From Kribbella sandramycini (lineage in GTDB: Bacteria; Actinomycetota; Actinomycetes; Propionibacteriales; Kribbellaceae), in contig NZ_JABJRC010000006.1 of assembly GCF_013131805.1 (NCBI RefSeq), positions 124,001 to 188,000 on the forward strand: a stretch of 64,000 nt of DNA, given 5' to 3'. Shown here piece after piece: positions 23,094-30,797 of the stretch. The notes beneath the pieces are model-generated. The model did no database searches. It was not told the DNA's origin and worked only from the letters and a program-made list of their open reading frames with translations. How positions within the stretch are numbered: position 1 is the stretch's first letter; each line of letters starts with the position of its first letter. The position numbers were made by a program, and so were the translations under genes.

Positions 23094-25094
23094 CTACTCC
23101 GGAGCGCTGAAGATCGGCGTCGTGGCGCTGGACTGAGCGGCCTTCTTGCGCGTCCGCTTCACCGGCTCCTCGGCCGGAGCGTCGAACACCTTCGCGGGCG
23201 GCGCCTCGGCGGCCTTGACCGGCTTGGCGGCCGCCGCCTTCCGCGGTGCGCGCTTCGGCTTCTCCTCGGCGACAGCTTCTGTCGCCTCGACCGGAGCGAC
23301 GGCCTTCTTCCGGGTGCGCTTGGGCTTCTCCTCGGCCGGAGCCTCGGCGACAACCTCCGCCTTCTTCCGGGTCCGCGTCCGCTTCACCGGCTCCTCAGCA
23401 GCCGCCTCGACGGGAGCAGCAGCCTCGGCCTCAGCCGGAGCAGCAGCCTTCTTCCGTGTCCGGCTCCGCTTCGGCTTCTCCTCGACGACCTCAGCAGCCG
23501 GCGCCTCGACGACCGCCTCGACCGGGGTGTCGGCAGCTGCGCGACGCGTCCGGCTCCGCTTGGGCTTCTCCTCGACGGGAGCCTCGGCGACGACCTCGGC
23601 CTCGACGACAGCCGGAGTCTCGACTGCCTCGACCGGGGTCTCGGCGCCCGAGCGACGGTTGCGGGTGCGCTTGCGCGGCTTCCGCTCGGCCGGGGCCTCG
23701 ACGGCCTCGGACGCGGGCGGCACATCGGTCTTCGCGGTGACGTCGGCGCCCTCTTCGAGCGGCTGACCGGCCCGGGTGCGCTTCCGCGTCCGGCTCCGGC
23801 TGCGGCGCTTGGCCGGGGCCTCGCCGTCCTCGCGCCGGGGCGGGCGGTCTGCCCGGGCCTCGCGCGGCTGCTCCTCGCGGGCGGCCCGGATCCGGCCCTT
23901 GGCATCGGTCGGGATGCCCAGGTCGTGGTACAGCTCGGGCGACGTGGAGTAGATCTCCTGCGGGTCCGGGTAGGGCAGGTCGAGCGCCTTGTTGATCGTC
24001 TTCCAGCGGGTGACGTCGGCCCAGTCCACGAAGGTGACGGCGATCCCGCTCGCGCCGGCGCGGCCGGTGCGGCCGATCCGGTGCACGTAGGCCTTCTCGT
24101 CCTCGGGGCAGGTGTTGTTGATGACGTGCGTGACGCCTTCGACGTCGATGCCGCGGGCGGCGACGTCGGTGCAGACCAGGACGTCGATCTTGTCACCGCG
24201 GAACCGGGTCAGCGCCCGCTCCCGGGCCTGCTGGTTCAGGTCGCCGTGGATCGCGGCGGCCTTGAAGCCGCGGTCCTGCAGGTCGTCGGTGAGCCGGGAC
24301 GCCTCGCGTTTGGTCCGGCAGAAGATCATCACCCGGCCGCGGTCCTCGGCCTGCAGGATCCGGGCGACGACCTCGGGTTTGTCCAGGTCGTGCGCGCGGT
24401 AGACGAACTGCGCCGTGGCCGGCACCGTCTGGGTGTCGTCGTGCGACTCGGCCCGGATGTTCAGCGGGTGTCGCATGTGGGTGCGGGCCAGGCCGATCAC
24501 GGCCGACGGCATCGTTGCCGAGAACAACATCGTCTGCCGCAGCTCGGGTGTCTTGCGCAGGATCCGCTCGACATCGGGCAGGAAGCCCAGGTCGAGCATC
24601 TCGTCGGCCTCGTCGAGGACGAGTACCTTGATGTGGCTGAGGTCGAGGACGCCGCGGTTGGCCAGGTCGAGCAGCCGCCCGGGGGTGCCGACGACGACGT
24701 CGACGCCCTTCTTCAGCGCGTCCAGCTGCGGGTCGTAGGCGACGCCGCCGTAGATGGTCAGGACGCGGACCGTGCGGACGGTCGAGGCGACCTCGAGGTC
24801 CTTGGCGACCTGGATGGTCAGCTCGCGGGTCGGGGTGACGACCAGGGCCTGCGGCTTACCCGGGGCGGCCAGCTGCTCGTAGTCGGCCTCGCCGGGGGAG
24901 ATCGTGCGCTGCAGCAGCGGGATGCCGAAGCCGAGCGTCTTACCGGTCCCGGTCCGGGCCTGGCCGATCAGGTCGGTGCCCATCAGGGCGATGGGGAGCG
25001 TCATTTCCTGGATCGGGAACGGCTCCACGATGTTGACGCGCTCGAGCGCGTCGCAGATCTCAGGCAGGACGCCGAGCTCTCGGAAGGTGGTCAG
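23094..25094 (-). CDS. DEAD-box RNA helicase with long basic repeat tail, probable CTG start
   Basis: ATP-dependent RNA helicase (RhlE/DeaD type), 666 aa from a CTG at 25094. Q motif with F4 and Q29 (EPFPIQ), Walker A ARTGTGKT (46-53), DEAD box VLDEADE, SAT, then the helicase C domain with HRIGRTGRAG. Residues 400-666 are a disordered tail with at least six K/R blocks (PKRSRTRR, PKRSRTRK, VKRTRTRKK, PKRTRKK, PKRAPRK, VKRTRKK) between acidic EAPVEE-like spacers, likely RNA- or ribosome-binding. A GTG at 25028 would remove F4 and the start of the Q motif; the only start-like codon further up before the in-frame stop is CTG, with AGAGG upstream. Matches M. tuberculosis Rv3211 in position. Confidence 0.9.
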   Translation of the reverse strand: MTTFRELGVLPEICDALERVNIVEPFPIQEMTLPIALMGTDLIGQARTGTGKTLGFGIPLLQRTISPGEADYEQLAAPGKPQALVVTPTRELTIQVAKDLEVASTVRTVRVLTIYGGVAYDPQLDALKKGVDVVVGTPGRLLDLANRGVLDLSHIKVLVLDEADEMLDLGFLPDVERILRKTPELRQTMLFSATMPSAVIGLARTHMRHPLNIRAESHDDTQTVPATAQFVYRAHDLDKPEVVARILQAEDRGRVMIFCRTKREASRLTDDLQDRGFKAAAIHGDLNQQARERALTRFRGDKIDVLVCTDVAARGIDVEGVTHVINNTCPEDEKAYVHRIGRTGRAGASGIAVTFVDWADVTRWKTINKALDLPYPDPQEIYSTSPELYHDLGIPTDAKGRIRAAREEQPREARADRPPRREDGEAPAKRRSRSRTRKRTRAGQPLEEGADVTAKTDVPPASEAVEAPAERKPRKRTRNRRSGAETPVEAVETPAVVEAEVVAEAPVEEKPKRSRTRRAAADTPVEAVVEAPAAEVVEEKPKRSRTRKKAAAPAEAEAAAPVEAAAEEPVKRTRTRKKAEVVAEAPAEEKPKRTRKKAVAPVEATEAVAEEKPKRAPRKAAAAKPVKAAEAPPAKVFDAPAEEPVKRTRKKAAQSSATTPIFSAPE

Positions 25095-25111
25095 GCTGAT
25101 CGCCTCTCACA

Positions 25112-25187
25112 TGCTTGTACGGACAGTGGCCGGGCGCCGGAGGCTGTGAAGCCTCGTCAGAAGAGGCGCGGGGACACTGTGCAAGCA
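25112..25187 (-). promoter_or_regulatory. Structured 5' leader of the helicase gene
   Basis: The untranslated leader holds an outer inverted repeat (TGCTTG...ACAGTG at 25112-25128 against CACTGTGCAAGCA at 25175-25187) enclosing two mutually exclusive hairpins. GAGGCT-GTGA-AGCCTC is at 25140-25155, and GCCTC...GAGGC at 25151-25167; the shared GCCTC arm can pair either way. It lies about 20 nt before the CTG start. Confidence 0.45.
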
Positions 25188-25325
25188 CCTCGCACCAGCG
25201 TGCCCATGTGGGCGCGTCACCGGCGAATCACTCACCAGTGTAACGGCAACGTGCGTCAACTCCGGTTCGTGTGGTTTGCGCCACTGTTGTCCACCCGCCC
25301 TCGGAGCCGGATAGGGTGCCGGTTT

Positions 25326-26006
25326 ATGGAGCAGACGGCCTTTGACGATCCCGCCTACCGGGCCGCGGCGGTGGACCTGCTGGGAGTTCTCGCGTACGGC
25401 GAGCTGACCGCCTTCGAGCGGATGGCCGAGGACGCCAAGCTGGCCCCGACCCTGAACGACAAGGCGGAGCTCGCCGCACTGGCGACCACCGAGTTCGGAC
25501 ACTTCCAGCAACTGCGCGACCGCCTGGTCGCCCTCGGGGTGGACCCGATGGAGGCGATGCAGCCGTTCGTCACGCCGCTGGACGCCTTCCACGACCACAC
25601 CGCGCCGTCGGACTGGCTGGAGGGTCTGGTCAAGGCGTACGTCGGCGACGGGCTGGCCAACGACTTCTACCGCGAGATCGCCTCGTTCGTGGACGCCGAG
25701 ACCCGGGCCCTGGTGCTCGAGGTGTTCGCCGACTCCGGCCAGGCCGAGTTCGTGGTGGACCGGGTCCGGGCCGCCATCGAGGAGGACCCCAAACTCGGCG
25801 GCCGGCTGGCGCTGTGGGGCCGCCGACTGGTCGGTGAGGCGCTCAGCCAGGCGCAGCGGATCGCCGCCGACCGGGACTCGCTGGCCGCGCTGCTGGCCGG
25901 CAGTGTCGACCGTCCGGGGCTCGATTTGGCCGCCATTGGCCGAATGTTCACCAGACTGACCGAGGCCCACACCGCCCGGATGACTGCGCTTGGCCTTCAG
26001 GCCTGA
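25326..26006 (+). CDS. Ferritin-like fold protein
   Basis: Four-helix protein of 226 aa in the ferritin-like superfamily, related to MiaE-type/tRNA-hydroxylase-like proteins. Candidate di-iron ligands are spaced as in the fold: E in YGELTAFERM (helix 1), E and H in TTEFGHFQQL (helix 2), later E in DAETRALVLEVFAD and in GEALSQAQ. ATG at 25326. It faces the helicase gene across a 231-bp spacer, the same partnership as Rv3210c with Rv3211. No established function; an oxidative-stress or RNA-modification role would be inference. Confidence 0.82.
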   Translation: MEQTAFDDPAYRAAAVDLLGVLAYGELTAFERMAEDAKLAPTLNDKAELAALATTEFGHFQQLRDRLVALGVDPMEAMQPFVTPLDAFHDHTAPSDWLEGLVKAYVGDGLANDFYREIASFVDAETRALVLEVFADSGQAEFVVDRVRAAIEEDPKLGGRLALWGRRLVGEALSQAQRIAADRDSLAALLAGSVDRPGLDLAAIGRMFTRLTEAHTARMTALGLQA

Positions 26007-26057
26007 TTTCATACCGTCCGTTCTGTCCAACGGGGGTCTGACGCCGGAGCCTGCCTC

Positions 26058-27215
26058 ATGACACACCGCCCGATCCGCTTGGGCCTGTACTCCGACACCC
26101 TGGTGCCGCGCGCCGACGGTGTCGCCGTCTCGCTGGAGGCGGCCGGAACCGCTTTGCTCGAGCTCGACGACCTCGAGCTGGAGGTGGTCGCGCCGTACAA
26201 GAGCAAGAACAACACCAGCGCGCTGCCGATCCGCTCGGTACCCGGTGTGGACCTCTGGGGTCGTGACTACCGGCTCGGGACGTGTCTGCCCGGGCACAAG
26301 CCGGACTACGACGTCATCCATGTCCACACCCTCGGTCCGGTCGGTGTGGGTGGTCTGTACGCCGCGTGGCGCCGCAAGATCCCTCTCGTGCTGACCTGGC
26401 ACACCGATATCGAGGCTTACCAGCGGCACTACGCGGAGATCCGCCTGGCGATCTGGACGGCCGGTCGGGCCTGGCGGCTCGGCGTCGGCGCGCCCCGGGG
26501 CTACCAGTCGAAGTGCACCGAGGTGCAGAACCTGTTGCGCGCCGTCGACCTGGTGATCGCACCGACCGCGAAGGTCGAGCACAGCCTCAACGAGCTGGGC
26601 TGTGAGGCGCCGACCGCCGTCCTGCCGAGCCCGACGCTGCCACTGCCGGCGCCATCGGTCAGCACGGACGAGATCCGCCAGGCGCTGCGCCTCGGCGCGA
26701 GCGACCCGATCGTGCTGTCGGTCGGCCGGCTGAGCGGTGAGAAGAACGACGAGCTGCTGCTGCGCATGTTCGCGGAGCTGGTTGCCGAGCGCCCGGATGC
26801 CTGCCTGGTCCTGGTCGGCGGGTACGGCGGCCGGGTCACGCAGCTGATCGAGGATCTTGGCATCGCCGAGCGGGTCCGGATGCCCGGCGTCCTGCCGCGC
26901 TCGGAGCTGGCCGGGTACTACGCGGCCGCGAGCGCGGTCGTCATCTGCTCGGTCACCGAGACCCAGTCGCTGGTCGCGCACGAGGCCGAGGCGGCCGGCT
27001 GCCCGCTGATCGTCGTCGACCCGTGGCTCTACCGCGGCCACGAGGCGACCCGGACGTTCGCCCCGGCCGAGCCGCGCGGGCTGGCCGGCGTCGTCGCCCG
27101 GTCGTTCCGGACGCCGGACCCGGCGCGCCCGTGGGCGCCGCGCTACCGGCCCGAGCCGCGGGAGCACGCCGAGAAGCTGCTGGCCCTCTACGAACAGCTG
27201 GCCGGCCGGGTCTGA
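26058..27215 (+). CDS. GT4-family glycosyltransferase
   Basis: GT-B glycosyltransferase of 385 aa. N-terminal acceptor domain: LGLYSDTLVPRADGVAVS, then DVIHVHTLGPVG and LTWHTDIEAY. C-terminal nucleotide-sugar domain with VLSVGRLSGEKN, a glycine-rich LVGGYGG and the E-x7-E-like run SVTETQSLVAHEAEAAG. The start resembles diacylglycerol glucosyltransferases and mannosyltransferases acting on membrane lipids. ATG at 26058, 51 nt after the ferritin-like gene. Donor and acceptor are not readable. Ends at a strong terminator hairpin shared with the convergent stress-protein gene. Confidence 0.88.
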   Translation: MTHRPIRLGLYSDTLVPRADGVAVSLEAAGTALLELDDLELEVVAPYKSKNNTSALPIRSVPGVDLWGRDYRLGTCLPGHKPDYDVIHVHTLGPVGVGGLYAAWRRKIPLVLTWHTDIEAYQRHYAEIRLAIWTAGRAWRLGVGAPRGYQSKCTEVQNLLRAVDLVIAPTAKVEHSLNELGCEAPTAVLPSPTLPLPAPSVSTDEIRQALRLGASDPIVLSVGRLSGEKNDELLLRMFAELVAERPDACLVLVGGYGGRVTQLIEDLGIAERVRMPGVLPRSELAGYYAAASAVVICSVTETQSLVAHEAEAAGCPLIVVDPWLYRGHEATRTFAPAEPRGLAGVVARSFRTPDPARPWAPRYRPEPREHAEKLLALYEQLAGRV

Positions 27216-27223
27216 ACAGCGCA

Positions 27224-27261
27224 ACGGCCGCCTGCCCCGGAGCTCCGGGGACGGCGGCCGT
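27224..27261. terminator. Bidirectional terminator hairpin
   Basis: Nine-bp outer stem ACGGCCGCC/GGCGGCCGT, a 2x2 internal mismatch, then a 6-bp stem CCCCGG/CCGGGG with AGCT loop. It sits exactly between two convergent genes, so it can serve both. Confidence 0.8.
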
Positions 27262-27279
27262 CGAGGACGAGCGCTGACG

Positions 27280-27552
27280 TCAACTGGTCTTCGGTTTGCG
27301 TCCCGCGATGATCGCGATCACGACCGCGGCGCAGATGATCTGGATCAGGTACTGGATCCAGTCCGGGCCGTTGGTGTCCTTGATGTCGAGGAAGTAGGCG
27401 ATCAGACCACCGATGAAGGCGCCGATACCGCCGCCGAGGATGGTCCAGCCGAGGCTGATGTTCTGTTTGCCGGGGAGCACCAGCCGGGCCAGCGGCCCGA
27501 AGATGACGCCTGCGAGCAGACTGACGATGATCATCCAGATCCAGTAACCCAC
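27280..27552 (-). CDS. GlsB/YeaQ/YmgE family membrane protein
   Basis: Small membrane protein of 90 aa with three hydrophobic segments (about 2-20, 30-52, 62-82), matching the GlsB/YeaQ/YmgE (transglycosylase-associated) family: GPLARLVLPGKQNISLG then GGGIGAFIGGLIAYFL. Family members are stress-induced and of unknown activity. GTG at 27552 is chosen because AAGGAGG stands 5-6 nt upstream; the frame is open further up, but those residues (proline- and arginine-rich) do not fit. Confidence 0.9.
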   Translation of the reverse strand: MGYWIWMIIVSLLAGVIFGPLARLVLPGKQNISLGWTILGGGIGAFIGGLIAYFLDIKDTNGPDWIQYLIQIICAAVVIAIIAGRKPKTS

Positions 27553-27698
27553 GGTTCCTCCTTGTGAGGGGTTTCGACCTGCGCCCCGATCTGGCGCCCC
27601 GTAGCTACCAGACCACCTTGGCGCAGGTCTCACCGCACATGGTGCCCATGCAACCGGATTCCGGAACCCGGACACGCGCGAGCGTGTCCGGAACGCGA

Positions 27699-27926
27699 TC
27701 AGATCGCGCCGAATCCGACCTTCCGGATCGAGACCTCACCGATCTCCACGTAGGCGAGCCGGTCCGCGGGCACGAGCACCCGGCGGCCCTTGTCGTCGGT
27801 CAGCTGCAGCAGGTTGCTCTTACCGCTGAACGCGTCCGCAACCAGCGCCTGCACCTCGTCCGGGCTCTGCTCGCTCTCCAGCACCAACTCGCGATTGGCG
27901 TGCTGTACGCCGATCTTGACCTCCAC
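27699..27926 (-). CDS. DUF3107 family protein
   Basis: Conserved actinobacterial protein of 75 aa with pattern EVKIGVQHANREL, ALVADAFSGK, LTDDKGRRVLVPADRLAYVEIG, ending in RKVGFG. Small beta-rich ATP-binding-like fold is suspected but unproved. In M. tuberculosis its homologue (Rv3208A) also sits beside a TetR gene, as here. Located 150 bp downstream of the TetR gene on the same strand. Confidence 0.9.
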   Translation of the reverse strand: MEVKIGVQHANRELVLESEQSPDEVQALVADAFSGKSNLLQLTDDKGRRVLVPADRLAYVEIGEVSIRKVGFGAI

Positions 27927-28042
27927 GAAACCCTCCGGGCACGTTCCGACCGGCGGCTCTCGCCGGTGACGGTTCGAGCCTATCCGCTACCGTCGGCGAG
28001 CTCTCACCCGTCCGCCCAGAGCAGAACGTCAGCCGTCGGACC

Positions 28043-28090
28043 GCGGACTGTGTCAGCTTTCGCTGCGCGGACTGTGTCAGCTGTCGCTGC
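28043..28090. repeat. Two tandem 24-bp repeats at the 3' end of the TetR gene
   Basis: Two head-to-tail 24-bp copies (28043-28066 and 28067-28090) differ at one base. The right copy contains the last codons and stop of the TetR gene; the left copy is an untranslated duplicate of it. Confidence 0.85.
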
Positions 28091-28709
28091 GCGGGAAGCC
28101 GCGGATCCCCCGCCAGGCCAGCGAGGCGACCAGGTCGGCCGCGTGCTCCTGGGGCAGGGAGGTGCCGTCGCCGACGGCCAGCCAGTACCGGGCGCTGACC
28201 TGGGCCATCCCGACCAGGCTGACCGCCAGCACCATCGACTGCTCGTGGTTCAGCCCGGCGTCCGCGCTGATCACCTCGGAGACCGCCTCGGCGCAGGCGT
28301 GCGTGACGCGGTCGACGCGCTCGCGGACGGCGGGCTCGTTGGTCAGGTCGGACTCGAAGACCAGCCGGAAGGCGCCCTGGGCGTTGGCCACGTAGTCGTA
28401 GAACGCGTGGATGGTCGCCGCGACCCGGAGCTTGTTGTCCTCGGTCGACTTCAGCGCGTCCTGGACCGAGGCGACGATCGCGTCGCACGAGGTGTCCAGC
28501 AGCGCCAGGTAGAGGTCGAGCTTGCCGGGGAAGTGCTGGTACAGGACCGGCTTGGAGACGCCGGCCCGGTCGGCGATGTCGTCCATCGCGGCGGCGTGGT
28601 ACCCGTTCGCGACGAAAACCTCCTGGGCCGCCTCCAGCAGTTGCGCGCGGCGGGCCAGCCGGGGCAGGCGGCTGCCGCGTTTCGGTGCGGTCTCCGGTGT
28701 CGTCGACAC
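28077..28709 (-). CDS. TetR-family regulator in the FasR position
   Basis: Repressor/activator of 210 aa. Helix-turn-helix at about 28-52 (GYHAAAMDDIADRAG then VSKPVLYQHF), followed by an all-helical ligand domain. In gene order it corresponds to Rv3208, the fatty-acid-synthesis regulator FasR, and its ligand-domain start (DLYLALLDTSCDAIVASV) is of that type; I infer the same role with moderate confidence. GTG 28709 with AAGGAGC upstream fits family length; a start at 28781 would add an unusual Gly/Arg-rich lead. Confidence 0.82.
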   Translation of the reverse strand: MSTTPETAPKRGSRLPRLARRAQLLEAAQEVFVANGYHAAAMDDIADRAGVSKPVLYQHFPGKLDLYLALLDTSCDAIVASVQDALKSTEDNKLRVAATIHAFYDYVANAQGAFRLVFESDLTNEPAVRERVDRVTHACAEAVSEVISADAGLNHEQSMVLAVSLVGMAQVSARYWLAVGDGTSLPQEHAADLVASLAWRGIRGFPRSDS

Positions 28710-28818
28710 GTCGGGCTCCTTCGGTGGTGCGGGGCCGAGCAGCAGGTCCCGCCGCCCGGTCGTTCCCCGAATCCTACCCATCGGTCCTCCCGGTCAGTAG
28801 CTTCCCCGCCGATGCCGC

Positions 28819-29742
28819 TTACCCGGGCAGTGGCCGCGGGTCGGCGTACAGGTCGCCCAGGACGTCGCCGTACGCCTCGATCCGGGCCAGGACGTCGTGC
28901 GGGAGGAACCTGAGCTCTTCGGGCGCGGTGGCGCCGGCCACCTCGTCCCAATCGATCGGAGTCGACACCCGTGGCTCCTCCGCGCCGCGCAGCGAGTACG
29001 GCGCCAGTGTGGTCTTGGCGCTGGCGTTCTGGCTCCAGTCGATGAAGACCTTGTCCGGCCGGAGCGCCTTGGTCATGTTCGCCGTGACGCTCTCCGGCAG
29101 GGCCTCGGCCAGCTGCTCGGCGAGCTGCTTGGCGAAGGCGCTGGTACGCCGGGACGACGCGGGCTCGATCGGCACGTACAGGTGCATGCCCTTGTTCCCG
29201 GACGTCTTCGGCCAGCCTTCGAGCCCGTAGTGCGCCAGCAGCTCCCGCAGCGCCAGCGCGACGTCGCAGCACTCGACGATGGTCGCTCCGGGCCCAGGGT
29301 CGAGGTCGAACACGATGAGGTCGGCCTGTGGGTCGGCGCCGTGCTCGGATTGCCCGATGCGCCACTGCGGCACGTGCAGTTCGAGCGCAGCGAGGTTGGC
29401 GAGCCATACGACGGTCTGGATGTCGTCCGCGACCACGAAGTCCGCCTCGTCCCGGCCGGTCGAGCTGCCCGGTGTCGGCAGCGTCTCGGTACGCACCCAG
29501 GCCGGGGTGCCGCGCGGCGCGTTCTTCTCGAAGAAGTACGCCGCCGCGGTGCCGTCCGGCCAGCGCTTCCGCGTCAGTGGCCGGTCCGACAGATGTGGCA
29601 GCAGCAGCGTGGCCACCTGGTGGTAGTAGTCGATCACCTCAGCCTTGGTGAACCCGGTCTGCGGATAGAGGACCTTGCCGAGGTTGGTGAGCTTCAACGT
29701 CTGCCCGTCGACCTCGGTCGTCAGTTGCTGCGGCGCGGCCAT
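28819..29742 (-). CDS. Stand-alone LigD polymerase-domain protein
   Basis: Primase-polymerase of the archaeo-eukaryotic primase superfamily, 307 aa, equal to the polymerase domain of LigD in bacterial non-homologous end joining. Starts with LTNLGKVLYPQTGFTK, has the catalytic metal pair D146/D148 in FDLDPG, the SGNKGMHLYVP motif (Ser/His contacting the incoming nucleotide) and the third acidic residue in FIDWSQN. No ligase or phosphoesterase domain and no ku gene in the window. Divergent from an alpha/beta hydrolase with only 34 bp between starts. Confidence 0.9.
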   Translation of the reverse strand: MAAPQQLTTEVDGQTLKLTNLGKVLYPQTGFTKAEVIDYYHQVATLLLPHLSDRPLTRKRWPDGTAAAYFFEKNAPRGTPAWVRTETLPTPGSSTGRDEADFVVADDIQTVVWLANLAALELHVPQWRIGQSEHGADPQADLIVFDLDPGPGATIVECCDVALALRELLAHYGLEGWPKTSGNKGMHLYVPIEPASSRRTSAFAKQLAEQLAEALPESVTANMTKALRPDKVFIDWSQNASAKTTLAPYSLRGAEEPRVSTPIDWDEVAGATAPEELRFLPHDVLARIEAYGDVLGDLYADPRPLPG

Positions 29743-29776
29743 AAGTCCCAGTCTCCACCTCGCAAGTCGTCCTAAC

Positions 29777-30718
29777 ATGGCTTTTGTGGAGAGTTACGGG
29801 GCAGTAACCGGCGCTGATGCGCCGCTGGAGACACAGGAGTGGCCGGCTCGGCAGGTGCCGGTCGCCGGGGTGGACCTGCTCGTCAGGGACGTTCCCGGCG
29901 CCGGGGCAGGCCTGCCGCCGGCGCTGTACGTGCACGGTCTGGGTGGGTCGTCGCTGAACTGGACGGCGCTCGGGCTGCTGCTCAACGACACCATTCGCGG
30001 CATCGCGCCCGACCTGCCCGGTTTCGGCCGGACGCCGGTCGCCGGGACGACGGGGATCACCGAACAGGCCGACGTCCTGATCGAGCTGCTGGAGCGCGAG
30101 TTCGACCAGCCGGCCAATGTGTTCGGCAACTCGATGGGCGGGGCCGCTGCGGTCGCGCTGGCCGCCCGGCGTCCGGATCTGGTCGCGTCGCTGACGCTCG
30201 TCTCGCCTGCGCTGCCGCATCCACGGGTGTCGGCCAGTGCGCTCTGGTTCGCCGCTCTGGCGACGCCACGGCTCGGCCCGGCCGTTCTGAGCCGGACGCG
30301 GCAGCTGCCGTTCGACCGGCGGTTCGAAGCGTCGTTGTCGATGGTGTTCGGCGACCCGCGGACACTGCTGCCCGAGGTGCGCGCGGCGTACGAGGAAGAG
30401 CTGCACCGCCGCGACAGCGACCCGTGGGGTACGCAGGTCACCACCGAGGCCGCACGCAGCATCCTGTGGTCGTCGCTGGCGCCGCCGAGCCGTTCGCTGT
30501 GGGCCGACGCCGCCTCGGTCGAGTGCCCGGTGCTGCTGGTGTACGGCGGACGCGACCGGCTCGTCGACTCGCGGATCCGGGCCAAGGCGCAGCGCACGTT
30601 CCCGAACGCGCGCCTGCTCTACCTGCCCAGATCCGGGCATGTCGCGCAGATGGAACACCCCGAACAGGTAGCTGCCGCCTTTCGCGACCTGATTGACGTG
30701 CGACTGAGACGCAGTTGA
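29777..30718 (+). CDS. Alpha/beta hydrolase
   Basis: Cytoplasmic alpha/beta-fold hydrolase of 313 aa. Oxyanion-hole HGLGG (53-57), nucleophile elbow GNSMGG (S119), acid in YGGRDRLVD and catalytic His in SGHVAQMEHP near residue 292. The position between the TetR and MoeZ-AdnAB genes recalls lipV (Rv3203), although sequence alone does not prove orthology. ATG at 29777; the message may be leaderless, as no Shine-Dalgarno is visible. Confidence 0.88.
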   Translation: MAFVESYGAVTGADAPLETQEWPARQVPVAGVDLLVRDVPGAGAGLPPALYVHGLGGSSLNWTALGLLLNDTIRGIAPDLPGFGRTPVAGTTGITEQADVLIELLEREFDQPANVFGNSMGGAAAVALAARRPDLVASLTLVSPALPHPRVSASALWFAALATPRLGPAVLSRTRQLPFDRRFEASLSMVFGDPRTLLPEVRAAYEEELHRRDSDPWGTQVTTEAARSILWSSLAPPSRSLWADAASVECPVLLVYGGRDRLVDSRIRAKAQRTFPNARLLYLPRSGHVAQMEHPEQVAAAFRDLIDVRLRRS

Positions 30719-30739
30719 GCGGCGGATCAGGTCAACTTT

Positions 30740-30791
30740 CCTCTCGCCCACGAAGTCTGACGAATGGTCTGTTTCGTCGAAAATCGAGAGG
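30740..30791 (+). promoter_or_regulatory. Leader hairpin that hides the Shine-Dalgarno
   Basis: CCTCTCG (30740-30746) pairs with CGAGAGG (30785-30791), enclosing a second stem GACGAA/TTCGTC (30759-30778). The right arm is the GAGAGG Shine-Dalgarno of the gene starting at 30798, so the fold would block initiation. Confidence 0.5.
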
Positions 30792-30797
30792 ACAACC

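Noticed and set aside
23146..23766. Repetitive sequence in the helicase tail as a CRISPR or VNTR array
   Set aside because: The repeats are short, irregular and in frame; they code for K/R blocks rather than forming a spacer-repeat array.
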